From assembly GCA_900618425.1 (NCBI GenBank), contig UZAN01048933.1, positions 3,149 through 23,110 of the forward strand: DNA of 19,962 nucleotides, written 5' to 3'. The stretch's first letter is position 1. Every line of letters begins with the position of its first letter. The notes under the pieces are model-generated. The model ran no database searches, was not told the DNA's origin, and saw only the letters and a list, made by a program, of their open reading frames with translations. The DNA is from Echinostoma caproni. Lineage: Eukaryota > Platyhelminthes > Trematoda > Plagiorchiida > Echinostomatidae. A program made the position numbers and the translations under genes. Below are positions 1-12,300 of this stretch, piece by piece.

Positions 1-416
1 GCCCCATAATGAAAATTCAAAAGGAGCTAAACTGCATGAATGAGAAGTGCACGTTGCATATAACTGTTCAAAGCTATTCTAAATACTATTGTCAAAATTT
101 GAGCCTAAGACGATGGACGAATATGAAATGAGAGTAACTTGTTTTTGTCAGGTTTCTTTTCGTCCCACAGTGAAATTTTAGAACAGCTAAACTGCATGAA
201 TGAGAAGTGCAGGTTGTATATAAATGTCCAAAGCTATTCTCAATACTGTTGTGAAAATTTCGGCCTAAGATGACGGACGAATAGAAAATGAATGTCACCT
301 GATATCTTCAGGTTTCCTTTGGTCCCAAAGTACATTTTGAAGACGAGGTAATCTGCATGAATGAGAAGTGCACGTTGCACATAACTGTCCAAATCTTTTC
401 TAAATACTATTTTCAA

Positions 417-1110
417 CGGCTCAGTCTGAGATGATGGACGAATATGAAATGAAAGTAACTGGTTGTTGTCAGGTTTCGTTTGTTCCCATAGTGCAATTTG
501 AAAAGGAGCTTAACCGCATGAATGAGAAGTGCACGTTGCATATAACTGTCCAAATCTATTCTAAAAACTATTGTGGAAGTTTGATTTTAAGTTGATGGAC
601 GAATATAAAATGAAAGTCACTTGTTGTTGTCAGGTTTCGTTTGGTCGCGTAGTGAAATTTGAAAAGGAGCTAAACTGCATGAAGGAGACGTGCATTTTCC
701 ACAAATCCGTATCAGGTTCTGCATAATCGTGTTGTGAATGTTTCAGTCCAATTTGTTGGACGAATATGAATTGAATGTAACTTGTTGTTGTCAGGTTACT
801 TTTGATCCTATAGTGAAATACGGTAACGAACTAAACTGCATGCATGTGAATTGCACGTTGCATATAGCTGTCCAAAGCTATTATAAATACTATTGTAAAT
901 GTTGGAGCCTAAGATCTTTGACGAATGTGAAATGAAAGTAACATGTTGTTGTCAGGTTTCGTTTGGTCCCATAGTGAAATTTGAAAACGAGCTAAACTGC
1001 ATGGATGTGAGGTGCGTGTTGCATAAATCACTGCAAAGCTATTCTAAATACTTTTGTCAACGGCTCAGTCTGAGATGATGGACGAATATGAAATGAAAGT
1101 AACTGGTTGT
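417..1110 (+). repeat. Four-monomer duplication trace
   Basis: The string CGGCTCAGTCTGAGATGATG followed by a monomer start with GTAACTGGTTGTTG occurs at 417 and again at 1061. Both copies share the rare CAACGGCTCAGTCTGAG spelling and the rare ACTGGTTG substitution. The spacing of 644 bp is four monomers, which indicates a local multi-monomer duplication or unequal exchange separate from the five-monomer pattern further right. Confidence 0.7.
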
Positions 1111-1560
1111 TGTCAGGTTTCGTTTGGTCCCATAGTGAAATTTAAAAGGAGATAAACTGCATTAAGGGAACATGTACTTTGCACAAATCAGTTTCATGTT
1201 CTGCACAATCGTGTTGTGAATGTTTAAGTCAAATATGATGGACGAATATGAAAAGAAAGTAACTTGTTGTTGTCAGGTTTCGTTTGGCCCCATAGTGCAA
1301 TTTGAAAACCAGCAAACCTGCATGAATGAGAAGTGCACGTTGCATATAACTGTCCATAGCTATTCTAAATACTATTGTGAAAGTTTCAGCATTAGATGAT
1401 GGACGAATCTGAAATGAAAACCACTTGTTGCTGTAAGGTTTCGTTTGGTCCCATTATGATATTTGAAAAGGAGCTAACTTGCATGAAGGAGACGTAAAAT
1501 TTCCACAAATCAGTTCAACGTTCTTCAAAATCGTGTTGTCAGTGTTTCAGTCCAATTTCA
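681..1560 (+). repeat. B-type monomer variants, first cluster
   Basis: Three monomers here have a canonical 5' half but a diverged stretch of about 80 bp between the GCATGAA block and the next GATGGACGA. In place of TGCACGTTGCATATAACTG they read like TGCATTTTCCACAAATCCGT, followed by a TTCTGCATAATCGTGTTGTG-like block and TTTCAGTCCAATTTG. The diverged parts lie at about 681-755, 1160-1237 and 1481-1559, so they are 3 and 2 monomers apart and 800 bp (five monomers) from first to third. A further example sits at about 3420-3499. I call these B-type; the name is mine. They are an ancestral subfamily or a recombinant, and the sequence does not show which. Confidence 0.85.
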
Positions 1561-2064
1561 TGGGCGAATGTGAAGTGGAGGTAACTTGTTGTTGTCAGGT
1601 TTCGTTTGGTCCCATAGTGCAATCTGAAAAACAGCTACACTGCATCAATCAGAAGTGCACGTTGCATATAACTGTCCAAAGCTATTCTAAATACTATTGT
1701 GAAACTTTGATCCTAAGATTGTGGACGAATATGAAATGAAAGTAACTTGTTGTTGTCAGTTTTCGTTTTGTTCCTTAGTTCAATTTGAAGAGGTGCTAAA
1801 CTGCATGAATGAGAAGTGCACGTTGGATATAACTGTCCAAAGCTATTCTAAAAACTATTGAGAAAGTTTCAGCCTAAGACGATGGACGATTATGAAATGA
1901 GAGTAACTTGTTGTTGTCAGGTTTCTTTTGGTCCCATAAGGTAAATTGAAAAGGACCTAAGCTGCGTGAATGAGAAGTGCACGTTGGATATCATTGTCCA
2001 AAGCTATTCTAAATAATACTGTGAACGTTGGAGCCTAGGATGATGGACGAAGATGAAATGAATG

Positions 2065-2080
2065 TCACTTATNTAACTTG
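2065..2080 (+). repeat. Small insertion with one unresolved base
   Basis: Inside an otherwise ordinary monomer, the canonical AATGTAACTTGTTG is replaced by AATGTCACTTATNTAACTTG. About 9 bp has been added, and it looks like a partial repeat of the ACTT motif. Base 2073 is N, so an assembly or base-calling problem is as likely as a real insertion. Confidence 0.6.
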
Positions 2081-4607
2081 TTGTTGTAAGGTTTCGTTTG
2101 GTTCAATAGTGAAAGTCAGTAACGAACTAAACAGCATGCATCAGAAGTGCACGTTGCATATAACTGTCCGAAGCTATTCTAAATACTATTGTGAAAGTTT
2201 GATCCTAAGATGATGGACGAATATGAAATGAAATTAACTTGTTTTTGTCAGGTTTCGATTGGTACCATAGTGAAAGTTTTTGCAGGAGCTAAACGACATG
2301 AATTTGAAGTGCACCTTGCACACAGCTGTGCAAAACTATTCTCAATTATATTGTGAATGTTTGAGCCTTAGCTGATGAACGAATCTGAAAAGAAAGCAAC
2401 TTGTTTTTCTCACGCTTCATTTGGTCCCATACTGAAATTTGAAAAGAAGCTAAACTGCATGAATGAGAAGAGCACGTTGCATGTAATTGTCCAAATCTAT
2501 TCTAAATACCATTGTGAACGTTTTAGCCTAAGATGATCGACGAATATGAAATGCAAGTAAATTGTTGTTGTCAGGTACCGTTTGGTCCCATAGTGCAATT
2601 TGAAAAGGAGCTAAACTGCATGAATGAGACGCGCACGTCGCATATAACTGTCCGAAGCTATTCTAAATACTATTGTGAAAGTTTGCGCCTAAGATGATGG
2701 ACGAATGTGAAATGAAAGTAACTTGTTGTTGTCAGGTTTCGTCTGGTCGCATAGTGAAATTTGAGAAGGAGCTAAACTGCATGAATGAGAAGTGCACGTT
2801 GCATATATCTGTCCAAAGCTATTCTATATACTATTGTGAAATTTTCAGCGTAAGTTGATGGACGACTATGAAATGGAATTAGCTGCTTTTTGTCAGTTTT
2901 CGTTTGGTTCCATAGTCAAATTCCGAAACCAACTAATCTGTATGCATTATAAGTGCACGTTGCATATAACAGTGCAAAGATATCCTAAATGATACTGTCA
3001 AACGTTCAGCCTAAGATGGTGCACGAATCTGAAGTCAAATTCACTTGTTGTTGTCAGGTTTCGTTTGGTCCCATAGTGAAATTTGAAAAGGAGCTAAACT
3101 GCATGAATGACAAGTGCGCGTTGCATATAACTGTCCAAAGCTATTCTAAATACTATTGTGAAAGTTGGAGCCTAAGATAATGGACGAATACGAAATTAAA
3201 GTTACTTCTTGTTGTCACGTTTCGTTTGGTCCCATAGTGCAATTTGAAAAGGCGCAAAACTCCATGAATGAGAAGTGCACGTTTCAGATTACTGTCCAAT
3301 GCTATACCAAATACTATTCTGAAAATTTGAGCCGAAGATGATAGACGAATATGAAATGCCAGTAACTTGTTTTTAGGTTTCGTTTGGTCCCATAATGCAA
3401 TTTGAGCAGGAGCTAAGCTGCAAGCAACAGGCGTACGCTTTCCACAGTACATATTTGTGTTCTTCAAAAGCATTTTCGGTGTGTTTCAGTCCAGTTTGAT
3501 GGACGAATATGAAATGAAACCAACGTGTAGTTCTCGGGTTTCGTTTGGTCCCATAGTTAAATTTGAAAAGGAGCTAAACTGCATGAATGAGAAGTGCACG
3601 TTGCATATAACTGTCCAAAGCTATTCCAATACTATTGTTAAGTTTGAGCCTAAGATGATGGACGAATATGAAATGAAAGTAACTTGTTGTTGTCAGGAAT
3701 CCTTTGGTGTCATAATGAAAATCGGTAACGAACAAAAACAGCATGCATGAGAAGCGCACGTTGCATATAACTGTCCAAAGCTCTTCTAAATACTAATATG
3801 AAAATTTCAGCCTAAATTGATGGACGAATACGAAATGCAAGTTACTTGTTGTTGTCAGGTACAGTTTGGTCCCATAGTGCAATTTGAAAAGGAGCTAAAC
3901 TGCATGAATGATAAGTGCACTTTGCCTATAACTCTGCGAAGCTATTGTAAATACTACTGTGAACGTTTGAGCCGAAGATGATGGACGAATACGAAATGAA
4001 ATTAACTTGTTTTTGTCAGGTTTCGTTGAGTCCCAAAGTGAAATTTGAAAAAGGGCTGAACTACATGAATGAGAAGTGCACGTGGCATATAACTACCCAT
4101 AGATATTCTAAATACTGTTGTGAAAGTTTCAGACTGAGATGATGGACGAATATGAAATGAAAGTAACTTGTTGTTGTCAGGTTTCGTTTGGTCGCATAGT
4201 GAAATTTGAACAGGAGCTAAACTGCATGAATGAGAAGTGCACGTTACAGATTACTGTCCAAATCTATTCTAAATTCTATTGTGAACGTTTCAGCCTAAGA
4301 TGACCGACGAATCTGGAATGAATTTAACTTGTTGTTGTCAGGTTTCGTTTGGTCCCCTATTGAATTTTGAAAAGGAGCTAAACTGCAGGAACGAGACGTG
4401 CACTTTGCACAAATTAGTTTAATGTTCTTCAAAATCGTGTTGTGAGTCTTTCAGTCCAAATTGTTGGAAGAGTACGAAATGAAAGTAACTTTTTCTTGTC
4501 TAGTTTCGTTTGTTCCCATAGTGAAATTTGAAAAGGAGGTAAACTGCATGAATGAGAAGTGCACGTTGCATATAACTGTCCAAAGCTATTCTAAATACTA
4601 TTGTGAA

Positions 4608-5410
4608 CGCTTCAGCGAAAGTCGATGAACGAATATGAAAAGACATTAACTTGATTTTCGGTTTCGTTTCGTCCCATAGTGCAATTTGAACAGCAGATAA
4701 ACTGCATCAATGAAGCGTGTGCTTTGTACAGATCAGTTTAGTGTTCTTTGAAATGATTTTGGGAGTGTTTCAGTCCAATTTGGTGGACGAATATTAAATG
4801 AAAGTAACTTGTTGATGTAACATTTCGTTTGGTCCCATAGTGAAATTTGAAATGGAGCTAAACTGCAAGAATGAGAAGTGCACGTTGCATATAACTGTCC
4901 AAAAACTCTTCTAAATACCATTGTGAATGCTTCAGCCTGAGATGATGGACGAATAACAAATGGAAGTATTTTGTTGTTGTCAGGTTTCGTTTGGTCCCAT
5001 AGTGCAATTTGAAGAGGAGCTTAACAGCCTCAACGAGACGTCCAATTTGCGCAAATCATTTTCAGGTTTTTCAAAATTGTCTTGTGAACGTTTGAGTAAA
5101 ATTTCATGCACGACTATGAAATGAAAGTACCTTGTTGTTGTCAGGTTTCGTTCGTTCCCATAGTGAAATTTGAAAAGTAGCTTAACTGCATGAATGAGAA
5201 GTGCACGTTGCATATAACCGCTCAAATCTTTTCTAAATATTATAATTGAAGTTTCAGCTTAAGAAGATGGACGAATCTGTAATGAAAGTAACTTGCTGTT
5301 GTCAGGTTTCGTTTGGTCCCATAGTGCAATTTGAAAAGATGCTAAACTGCATGAATGAGAAGTGCACGTTGCATATCACTGTCCAAAGCTATTCTAAATA
5401 CTATTGTGAA
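4608..5410 (+). repeat. Five-monomer higher-order repeat, copy 1
   Basis: This segment begins at CGCTTCAGCGAAAGTCGATG. Its successive monomers carry private variants: ACATTAACTTGATTTTCGG, then CAGATCAGTTTAGTGTTCTT with GATTTTGGGAGTGTTTCAGT, then GAAATGGAGCTAAACTGCAA, then GAATAACAAATGGAAGTATT, then GAAGAGGAGC with GACGTCCAATTTGCGCAAAT. The same series in the same order recurs 803 bp later. Identity between the two copies is far higher than between neighbouring monomers, which is the definition of a higher-order repeat. The second of the two starts, with GAATCTGTAATGAAAG at about 5265 and 6068, confirms the 803-bp offset. Confidence 0.9.
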
Positions 5411-6212
5411 CGCTTCAGCGTAAGTTGATGGACGAATATGAAAGGACATTAACTTGATTTTCGGTTTCGTTTCGTCCCATAGTGCTATTTGAACAGCAGA
5501 TAAACTGCATGAATGAATCGTGCCCTTTGTGCAGATCAGCGTAATGTTCTTTGATATGATTTTGGGAGTGTTTCAGTCCAATTTGGTGGACGAATATGAA
5601 ATGAAAGTAACTTGTTGTTGTCACATTTCGTTTGGTCCCATAGTGAAATTTGAAATGGAGCTAAACTGCAAGAATGAGAAGTGCACGTTGCATATAACTG
5701 TCCAAAGCTGTTCTAAATACCATTGTGAATGCTTCAGCCTGAGATGATGGACGAATAACAAATGGAAGTATTTTGTTGATGTCAGGTTTCGTTTGGTCCC
5801 ATAGTGCAATTTGAAGAGGAGCTCAACAGCGTGAACGAGACGTCCAATTTCCGCAAATCATTTTCAGGTTCTTCAAAATTGTCTTGTGAACGTTTGAGTA
5901 AAATTTGATGGACGAATATGAAATGAAAGTAACTTGTTGTTGTCAGGTTTCGTTCGCTCCCATAGTGAAATTTGAAAAGGAGCTAAACTGCATGAATGAG
6001 AGCTGCGCGTTGCATATAATTGTCCTAAGCTATTCTAAATAATATTGCAAACGTTTCAGCCCAAGATGATGGACGAATCTGTAATGAAAGTAACTTGCTT
6101 TTGTCCGGTTTCGTTTGGTCCCATAGTGCAATCTCAACAGAAGCTAAACTGCATGAACGAGAGGTGCACGTTGCATATAACTGTCCAAAGCTATTCTAAA
6201 TACTATTGTGAA
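5411..6212 (+). repeat. Five-monomer higher-order repeat, copy 2
   Basis: This is the second copy of the 803-bp unit, starting at CGCTTCAGCGTAAGTTGATG. It repeats the private variants of copy 1, including GATTTTCGG, the TTTGGGAGTGTTTCAGTCC block, GAAATGGAGCTAAACTGCAA, GAATAACAAATGGAAGTATT and the GACGTCCAATTTCCGCAAAT block. A third, weaker copy may begin at about 6214: a B-type monomer appears at 6314, where the period predicts one. The block ATCGTGTTGTGAG with TTGGAAGAGTACGAAATG at 4434 also matches ATCGTGTTGAGAG with TTGGAAAAGAACGAAATG at 6361, twelve monomers away. Confidence 0.88.
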
Positions 6213-7814
6213 AGTTTGAGCCGAAGATGATGGACGAATATGAAACGAAACTAACTTGTTATCGTCAGGTTTTCTTTGGTCCCATAGCGAAATTTGAAAA
6301 GGAGCTAAACTTCATGAAGGACACGTGCATTCTGCACAAATCAGTTTATAGTTCTTCAAAATCGTGTTGAGAGTGTTTCAGTGCAAATCGTTGGAAAAGA
6401 ACGAAATGAAATTAACTTGTTGTTGTCAGCTTTTATTTGGTTCCACAGTAAAATTTGGAAAGGAGCTTAACTGCATGAATGAGACCTGCACGTTTAATAC
6501 AACTGTCCAAAGGTATTCTTAATACTATTGTGAACGTTTCAGGCTAAGATGAAGGACGAATATGAAATGAAAGTATCTTCTTGTTGTCAGCATTCCTTTC
6601 GTCCCATGGTGCATATTTAAAAGGAGCTAAACTGCTTGAATGAGAAGTGCACGTTGCATATAACTGTCCAAAGCTATTCTAAATACTATTGTGAAAGTTT
6701 GAGCCGACGATGATGGACGAATGTGAAATGAAAGTAACTCCTGGTTGTCAGGTTTCGTTTGGTCCCACAGTGAAATTTGAAAAGGAGATAAACTGCATGA
6801 AGGAGACGTGCAATTTGCACACATCACTTTAGGGTTCTCCAAAATCGTGTTTTGAGTGTTTCAGTCCAATTTGATGGACGAGTATGAAATGAATGTGACC
6901 TGTTGTTGTCAGGTTTCGTTTGGTAGCATAGTGAAATTTGAAATGCAGCTAAATTGCATGAATGAGAAGTGCACGTTGCATATAACTGTCCAAAGCTATT
7001 CCAAATACTATTGTGAAAAACTCAGCCAAAGTTGATCGACGAATTGGAAATTAAAGTTACTTGTTGCTGTCAGGTTTCGTTTGGTCTCATAGTGGAACTG
7101 TACAAGGAGCTGAATTGCATAAATGAGAAGTGCAGGTTGCATTTAACTGTCCAAAGCTATTCTCAATGCCAATATGAAAATTGGAGCCTAAGATGATGGA
7201 CGAATATGAAATGAAAGTAACCTCTTGTTGACAGTGTTCGTTTCGCGCGATAGCGAAATTTGAACAGGTGCTGAACTGCATGAATGGGAGGTTTCTAATG
7301 CACAAAACCGTATGAGGCTCTACCAAATTGTGCTGTGAAAGCTTCACCCTAAGTTGATGGACGAATAGGAAATGAAAGTATCTTGTTGTTGTCACGATTC
7401 GTTTGGTCCCATAGTGCAATTTGAAAATGAGCTAAATTGCATGAATGAGAATTGCACGTTGCATATAACTGTCCATAGCTATTCTGAATACTATAGTGAA
7501 AGTTTCAGCCTAAGATGGTGGACGAATAGTAAAAAAAGTATCTTGTTGTCAGCTTTCGTTTGGTCCCATAGTGTCATTTGAAAATGGGACAAACTGCATG
7601 AATGGGAAGTGCATGTCTCATATAACTGTCCGAAGCTATTCCAAATACTTTTGTGAAATTTTCAGCCTAAGATGGTGGATGAATATGAAATGAAAATAAC
7701 TTCTTGTTGTCAGGGTAGTTTTGTCCCACAGTGAAATTTGAACAGGATCTAAACTGCATGAATGACACGTGCACGTTGCGTATAACTGTCCAAAGATATT
7801 CCAAGTACTCGCCT

Positions 7815-8450
7815 GAATGTTTCAGCCTACGATTGTGGACGGATCGTAGAAAACGTATCTTGTTTTCAGGTATCCTTTGGCCCCATAGTGAAATTTGAGA
7901 AGGAGCTAAACTGCATGAATGAGAAGTGCACGTTGCATATAACTGTCCAAATGTATTCGAAATACTGTTGTGAAAGTTTCAGCCTAAGATGATGGACTAA
8001 TACGAAATGAAAGTAACCTGTTGTTGTCAGGTTCCGTTTTGTTCCGTGGTGAAATTTCGTAAGGAGGTAAACTGCATGAATGAGAGGTGCACGTTGCATA
8101 TAACTGTCCAAAGATATTCCAAGTACTCGCGTGAATGTTTCAGGCTACGATTGTGGACGAATCGTAGAAAACGCATCTTGTTTTCAGGTATCCTTTGGCC
8201 CCATAGTGAAATTTCAAAAGGAGCTAAACTGCATGAATGAGAAGTGCACGTTGCATATTACTGTCCAAAGCTATTCTAAATACTATTGTGAAAGTTGCAC
8301 CCTAAGATAATGGCCGAATACGTAATGAAAATCACTTGTTTTTGTCAGGTTTCCTTTGGTCCCATAGAGCAATTTGAAATGCAGCGAAATTGCGTGAATG
8401 AGAAGCGCCCGTTGCATATAACTGTCCAAAGCTATTCTAAATACTAATGT
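7815..8450 (+). repeat. Tandem dimer duplication (318 bp)
   Basis: GAATGTTTCAGCCTACGATT followed by GGATCGTAGAAAACGTATCT at 7815 recurs as GAATGTTTCAGGCTACGATT and GAATCGTAGAAAACGCATCT at 8133. Both are followed by TGTTTTCAGGTATCCTTTGG and CCCCATAGTGAAATTT. The preceding AAGATATTCCAAGTACTCGC is also shared. The offset of 318 bp is two slightly short monomers. The GTATCCTTTGGCCCC spelling is rare elsewhere in the array, so this is a recent local dimer duplication. Confidence 0.85.
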
Positions 8451-8709
8451 GGAAGTTTGAGCATAACATGGTGGACGAATAATAAAAAGGTAACTTGTTG
8501 TTGTCAGGTTTCGTTTGGTCCCAGAGTGAAATTTGAAAAAGAGCTAAACTCCATGAATTGAAGCGCACGTTTTATATAACTGTCCAATCCTATTCTAAAT
8601 ACTATTGTGAAAGTTTCGCCCTGAGATGGTATACGAACAGTAGAATAAGAAACTTGTTTTCAGGTTTCGTTTTTTCCGTAGTGAAATTCGAAAAGAAGCT
8701 AAACTGCAT

Positions 8710-11169
8710 GAATGAGTCTTAAATCTCACAGCAAACCGTGTAGGATTGGTGTAAGTATTTTTGTGAAACATTCAGCGTAGGATGATGGACGATCATGAAA
8801 TGAAAGTAGATTGTTGTTCTCGGATTTCTTTTAGGCCCGATAATGAAATTGCTAAAGGAGCAAAACTGCATGAATGAGAAGTGCACGTTGCATATAACTG
8901 TCCAGAGCTATTCTAAATACTATTGTGAAAGATTCACCCTAAGATGATGCCCGAATACGAAATGAAAGCCACTTGTTCTTGTCAGGTTCCGTTTTGTCCC
9001 ATGGTGAAATTTGAGAAAGAGCTAAACTGCATCAATGGAAGCGCACGTTGAATATATCTGTCCAATGCTATTCTAAAAAATTTTCTACAAGTTTCACCCT
9101 AGGATGGTGGACGTATATGAACGAAATTAAATTGTTGTTTTCAGTATTCGTTTAGCGCGATAGTGAAATATCTAAAGGAGCTATACTGCATCAATGAGAA
9201 ACGTACGTTGCATATAACTGTACAAAGCTATTCTAGATACTATTGTTAAAGTGTGAACCTAAGTTGATGGACGAATCTGAAACGAAAGTAACTGGTTGTT
9301 GTCAGGTTCCGTTTGGCCCCATGGTGCAATTTGAAATGGAGCTACACCGCATGAATGGGAAGTGCACGTTGCATATAACTGTCCGAAGCTATTCTCAATA
9401 CTTTTGTGAAAGTTCCAGCCTACGATGGTGGACGAATAGTAGAAAAATAAACTTGTTGTCAGGTTTCGTTTTTTTCATAGTGAAATTCCAAAAGGACCTA
9501 AACTGCATGAATGAGACCTACATTTCACACCAAACCGTTTCAGATTGTTGTAAAGGGTTTTGTAAAATATTCAGCGTAAGATGATGCACGAGCATGAAAT
9601 AAAAGTAACTTGTTGTTTTCAGGTTTCGTTTGGCCGGATAATGAAATTGCTAAAGGAGCAAAACTGCATGAATGATAAGTGCACGTTGCATATAGCTGTC
9701 CAATGCTATTATAAATACCATTGTGCATGTTTGAGCCTAAGATGATGGACGAATCTGAAATGAAAGTCACTTGTTGTTGTCACGTTTCGTTTGGACCCAT
9801 AGTGCAATTTCAAAAGGAGCTAAACTGCATGAATGAGAAGCGCACGTTGTATATAACTGTCCAATGCTATTCTAAATACTATTGTGAAAAATTCACCCTA
9901 AGATGGTGGTAGAATATGAAATGAAATTAAATTGTTGTCTTCAGTTTTCGTTTGGCGGGATAGTGATATATCTAAAGGAGCTTACCTGCATCAATGAGAA
10001 GTGCACGTTGCATATAACTGTCCAGAGATATTCTAAATAATATAGTTAACGTTTGAGCATAAGCTGATGGACGAATAGTAAAAGACCTTACTTGTTCTCA
10101 TGTTTCGTTTCGTCGCACAGTGGAACTTGAAAACGAGCGTAAATGCATGAATGAGAAGTGCACGTAGCATAAAACTGTCCAAAGCTATTCTAAATACCAT
10201 TGTGAACGTTTGAGCCCAAGATGGTTGGCGAATAGTGGAAAAAGTAGCTTGTTTTCAGGTAGCGTTTGGCCCCATAGTGCAATTTGAAAAGGAGCTAAAC
10301 TGCATGAATGAGAAGTGCGCGTTGCATATAACTGTCCATAGCTATTCCTAATACAATTGTTAAAGTTTGAGCCTGAGATGATGGAGGAATATGAAATGAA
10401 AGTCACTTGCTGTTGTCAGGTTTCGTTTGGTCCCATGGTGCAATTTGAACACGAGTTAAACTGCATGAATGAGAAGTGCACGTTGCATAAAGCTGTCCAA
10501 TTATATTCTAAATACCATTGTGCATGTTTGAGCCTAGGATGATGGACGAATAAGAAATGAAAGTTACTTTTCGTTGTCAGGTTTCGTTTGGTCCCATAGT
10601 GCAATTTGAATGGGAGCTAAACTGCATGAATGAGATGTGCACGTAGCACATAACTGTCCAAATCTAATCTAAATAATATTGTGAATGTTTGAGCGTAAGA
10701 TGGTGGACGAATATGAAATGAAAGTAACTTGTTGTTGTCAGGTTTCGTTTGGTCCCATAGTGAAATTTGAAAAGGAGCTAAACTGCATGTATGGAAGCGC
10801 ACGTTGTATATAACTGTCCAATGCTATTCTAAATACTATTGTGATGGTGGTAGAATATGAAATGAAATTAAATTGTTGTCTTCAGTTTTCGTTTGGCGCG
10901 ATAGTGATATATCTAAAGGAGCTTACCTGCATCAATGAGAAGTGCACGTTGTATATATCTGTCCATAGCTATTCTAAATACTATTGTGAAAATTTGAGCC
11001 TAAGATGGTGACCGAATATGAAATGAACGTAACGTGTTCTTGTCAGGTTCCGTTTTGTCCCAGAGTGAAATTTGAAACGGAGCTTAACTGCACGAGTGAG
11101 ACGAACATTTCACACCAAACCGTTTGAGATTGTTGTAAGTGGTTTTGTGAAAGATTTAGCGTAGGATGA
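8710..11169 (+). repeat. Second higher-order family with five-monomer spacing
   Basis: A diverged half-monomer with CACACCAAACCGTTT and GATTGTTGTAA-like text is followed by (T/C)AGCGTA(G/A)GATGATG and then by GATAATGAAATTGCTAAAGG. It occurs at about 8710-8890, 9510-9690 and 11094-11270. The AGCGTA landmark is at 8773, 9572 and 11157, giving offsets of 799 and 1585 bp, or five and ten monomers once a 16-bp deletion near 10,845 is allowed for. CCATTGTGCATGTTTGAGCC recurs at 9718 and 10515, 797 bp apart. A monomer with AAATTAAATTGTTGT and GATATATCTAAAGGAGCTTA recurs near 9100, 9905 and 10,846. The marks differ from those of the 4.6-6.2 kb family, so the two regions were amplified independently. 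Confidence 0.83.
10829..10860 (+). repeat. 16-bp deletion in one monomer copy
   Basis: The copy at 9870-9915 reads ACTATTGTGAAAAATTCACC then CTAAGATGGTGGTAGAATAT. The related copy here reads ACTATTGTGATGGTGGTAGA. The missing 16 bases are bounded by GA in both contexts, which suggests slippage between short identical ends. Downstream the two copies remain aligned, including the rare TTGTTGTCTTCAGTTTTCG spelling. Confidence 0.8.
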
Positions 11170-12126
11170 TGGACGATCTTGAAACAAAGTAATTTGTTGT
11201 TTTCAGGTTTAGTTTGGCCGGATAATGAAATTGCTAAGGGAGCTGAACTGCATGAATGAGAAGTGCACATTGCATGTAACTGTACAAAGCTATTCTAAAT
11301 ACTAATGTGAACGTTTCATCCTAAGATGATGGACGAATACGAAATCAAACTCACTTGTTTTTGTCAGGTTCCGTTTTGTCCCATGCTGAAATTTGAAAAA
11401 GAGCTAAACTGCATGAATGAGAAGTGCACGTTGCATATAACTGTCCAAAGTTATTCTAAATACTGTGGTGAACATTTGAGCCTAAGATGATGAACGATTG
11501 TGAAATGAATGTAACTTGTTGTTGTCAGGTTTCGTTTGGTCCCATAATGAAATTTGAAAAGGAGCTAAACTGCATGAATGAGAATTGCACAATGCATATA
11601 ACTGTCCAAAGCTATCCTAAATACTATTGTGAAATTTTCGGCCTAAGATGATGGACGAATATGAAATGAAAGTAACTTGTTGTTGTCAGGTTTCGTTTGG
11701 TCGCATAGTGAAATTTGCAAAGGAGCTAAACTGCATGAATGAGAAGTGCACGTTGCATATAAATGTCCAAAGCTATTCTCAATACTGTTGTGAAGGTTTC
11801 AGCCCAAGATGTTGAACCATTGTGAAATGAATGTTACTTGTTTTTGTTAGGTTTCGTTTGGTGTCATAGTGAAATTTGAAAAGGAGCTAAACTGCATGAA
11901 GGAGACGCGCACGTGGCATATAACTGTCCAAAGCTATCCTAAATACTATTGTGAAGGTTTCGGCCTAAAATGATGGACGATTATGAAATGAAAGTCACCT
12001 GTTGTTCTCAGGTTTCTTCTGGTCGCATAGTAAAATTGTACAAGGAGCTGAATTGCATAAATGCGAAGTGCAGGTTGGATTTAACTGTCCAAAGCTATTC
12101 TAAATACTATTGTGAAAGTTTGAGCC

Positions 12127-12300
12127 TAAGATGGTGGACGAGTCCAAAGCCATTCTAAATACTATTGTGAAAGTTTGAGCGTAAGATGATGGAGGAATCT
12201 GAAACGGAAGTAAGTTGTTGTTGTCTGGTTTCGTTTGGTCGCATAGTGAAATTTGCAAAGGAGCTAACTTGTTGTTGTCAGGTTGCGCTTTATACCATAG
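12127..12300 (+). repeat. Rearranged monomers: one mostly deleted, one with a partial insertion
   Basis: Landmark spacing breaks here. GGTGGACGAG at about 12,134 runs straight into TCCAAAGCCATTCTAAATAC, skipping about 106 bp of monomer, so the next GATGATGGAGG comes only 55 bp later (12,189). Then GCAAAGGAGCTAACTTGTTG jumps from the GAGCTAAACTGC block back into the earlier AACTTGTTGTTGTCAG block. This adds about 54 bp, so the following landmark is 215 bp away (12,404). The second join shares TAAC/TAAA at its edge, consistent with microhomology or template switching. An artefact of assembling repeats cannot be excluded. Confidence 0.75.

Larger units (their letters stand above)
4386..6872 (+). 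repeat. B-type monomer variants, second cluster
   Basis: Eight monomers with the diverged 3' half lie here. Diverged parts are at about 4386-4464, 4705-4787, 5028-5107, 5511-5590, 5830-5909, 6314-6390 and 6798-6872, with the related 7287-7357 just beyond. Shared marks are GACGTGCACTTTGCACAAAT or a relative, GTTCTTCAAAATCGTGTTGTG, and TTTCAGTCCAATTTG just before the next GATGGACGA. Spacings alternate between about 320 and 480 bp (2 and 3 monomers). This places two B monomers in each five-monomer unit and underlies the higher-order repeat here. Confidence 0.85.
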
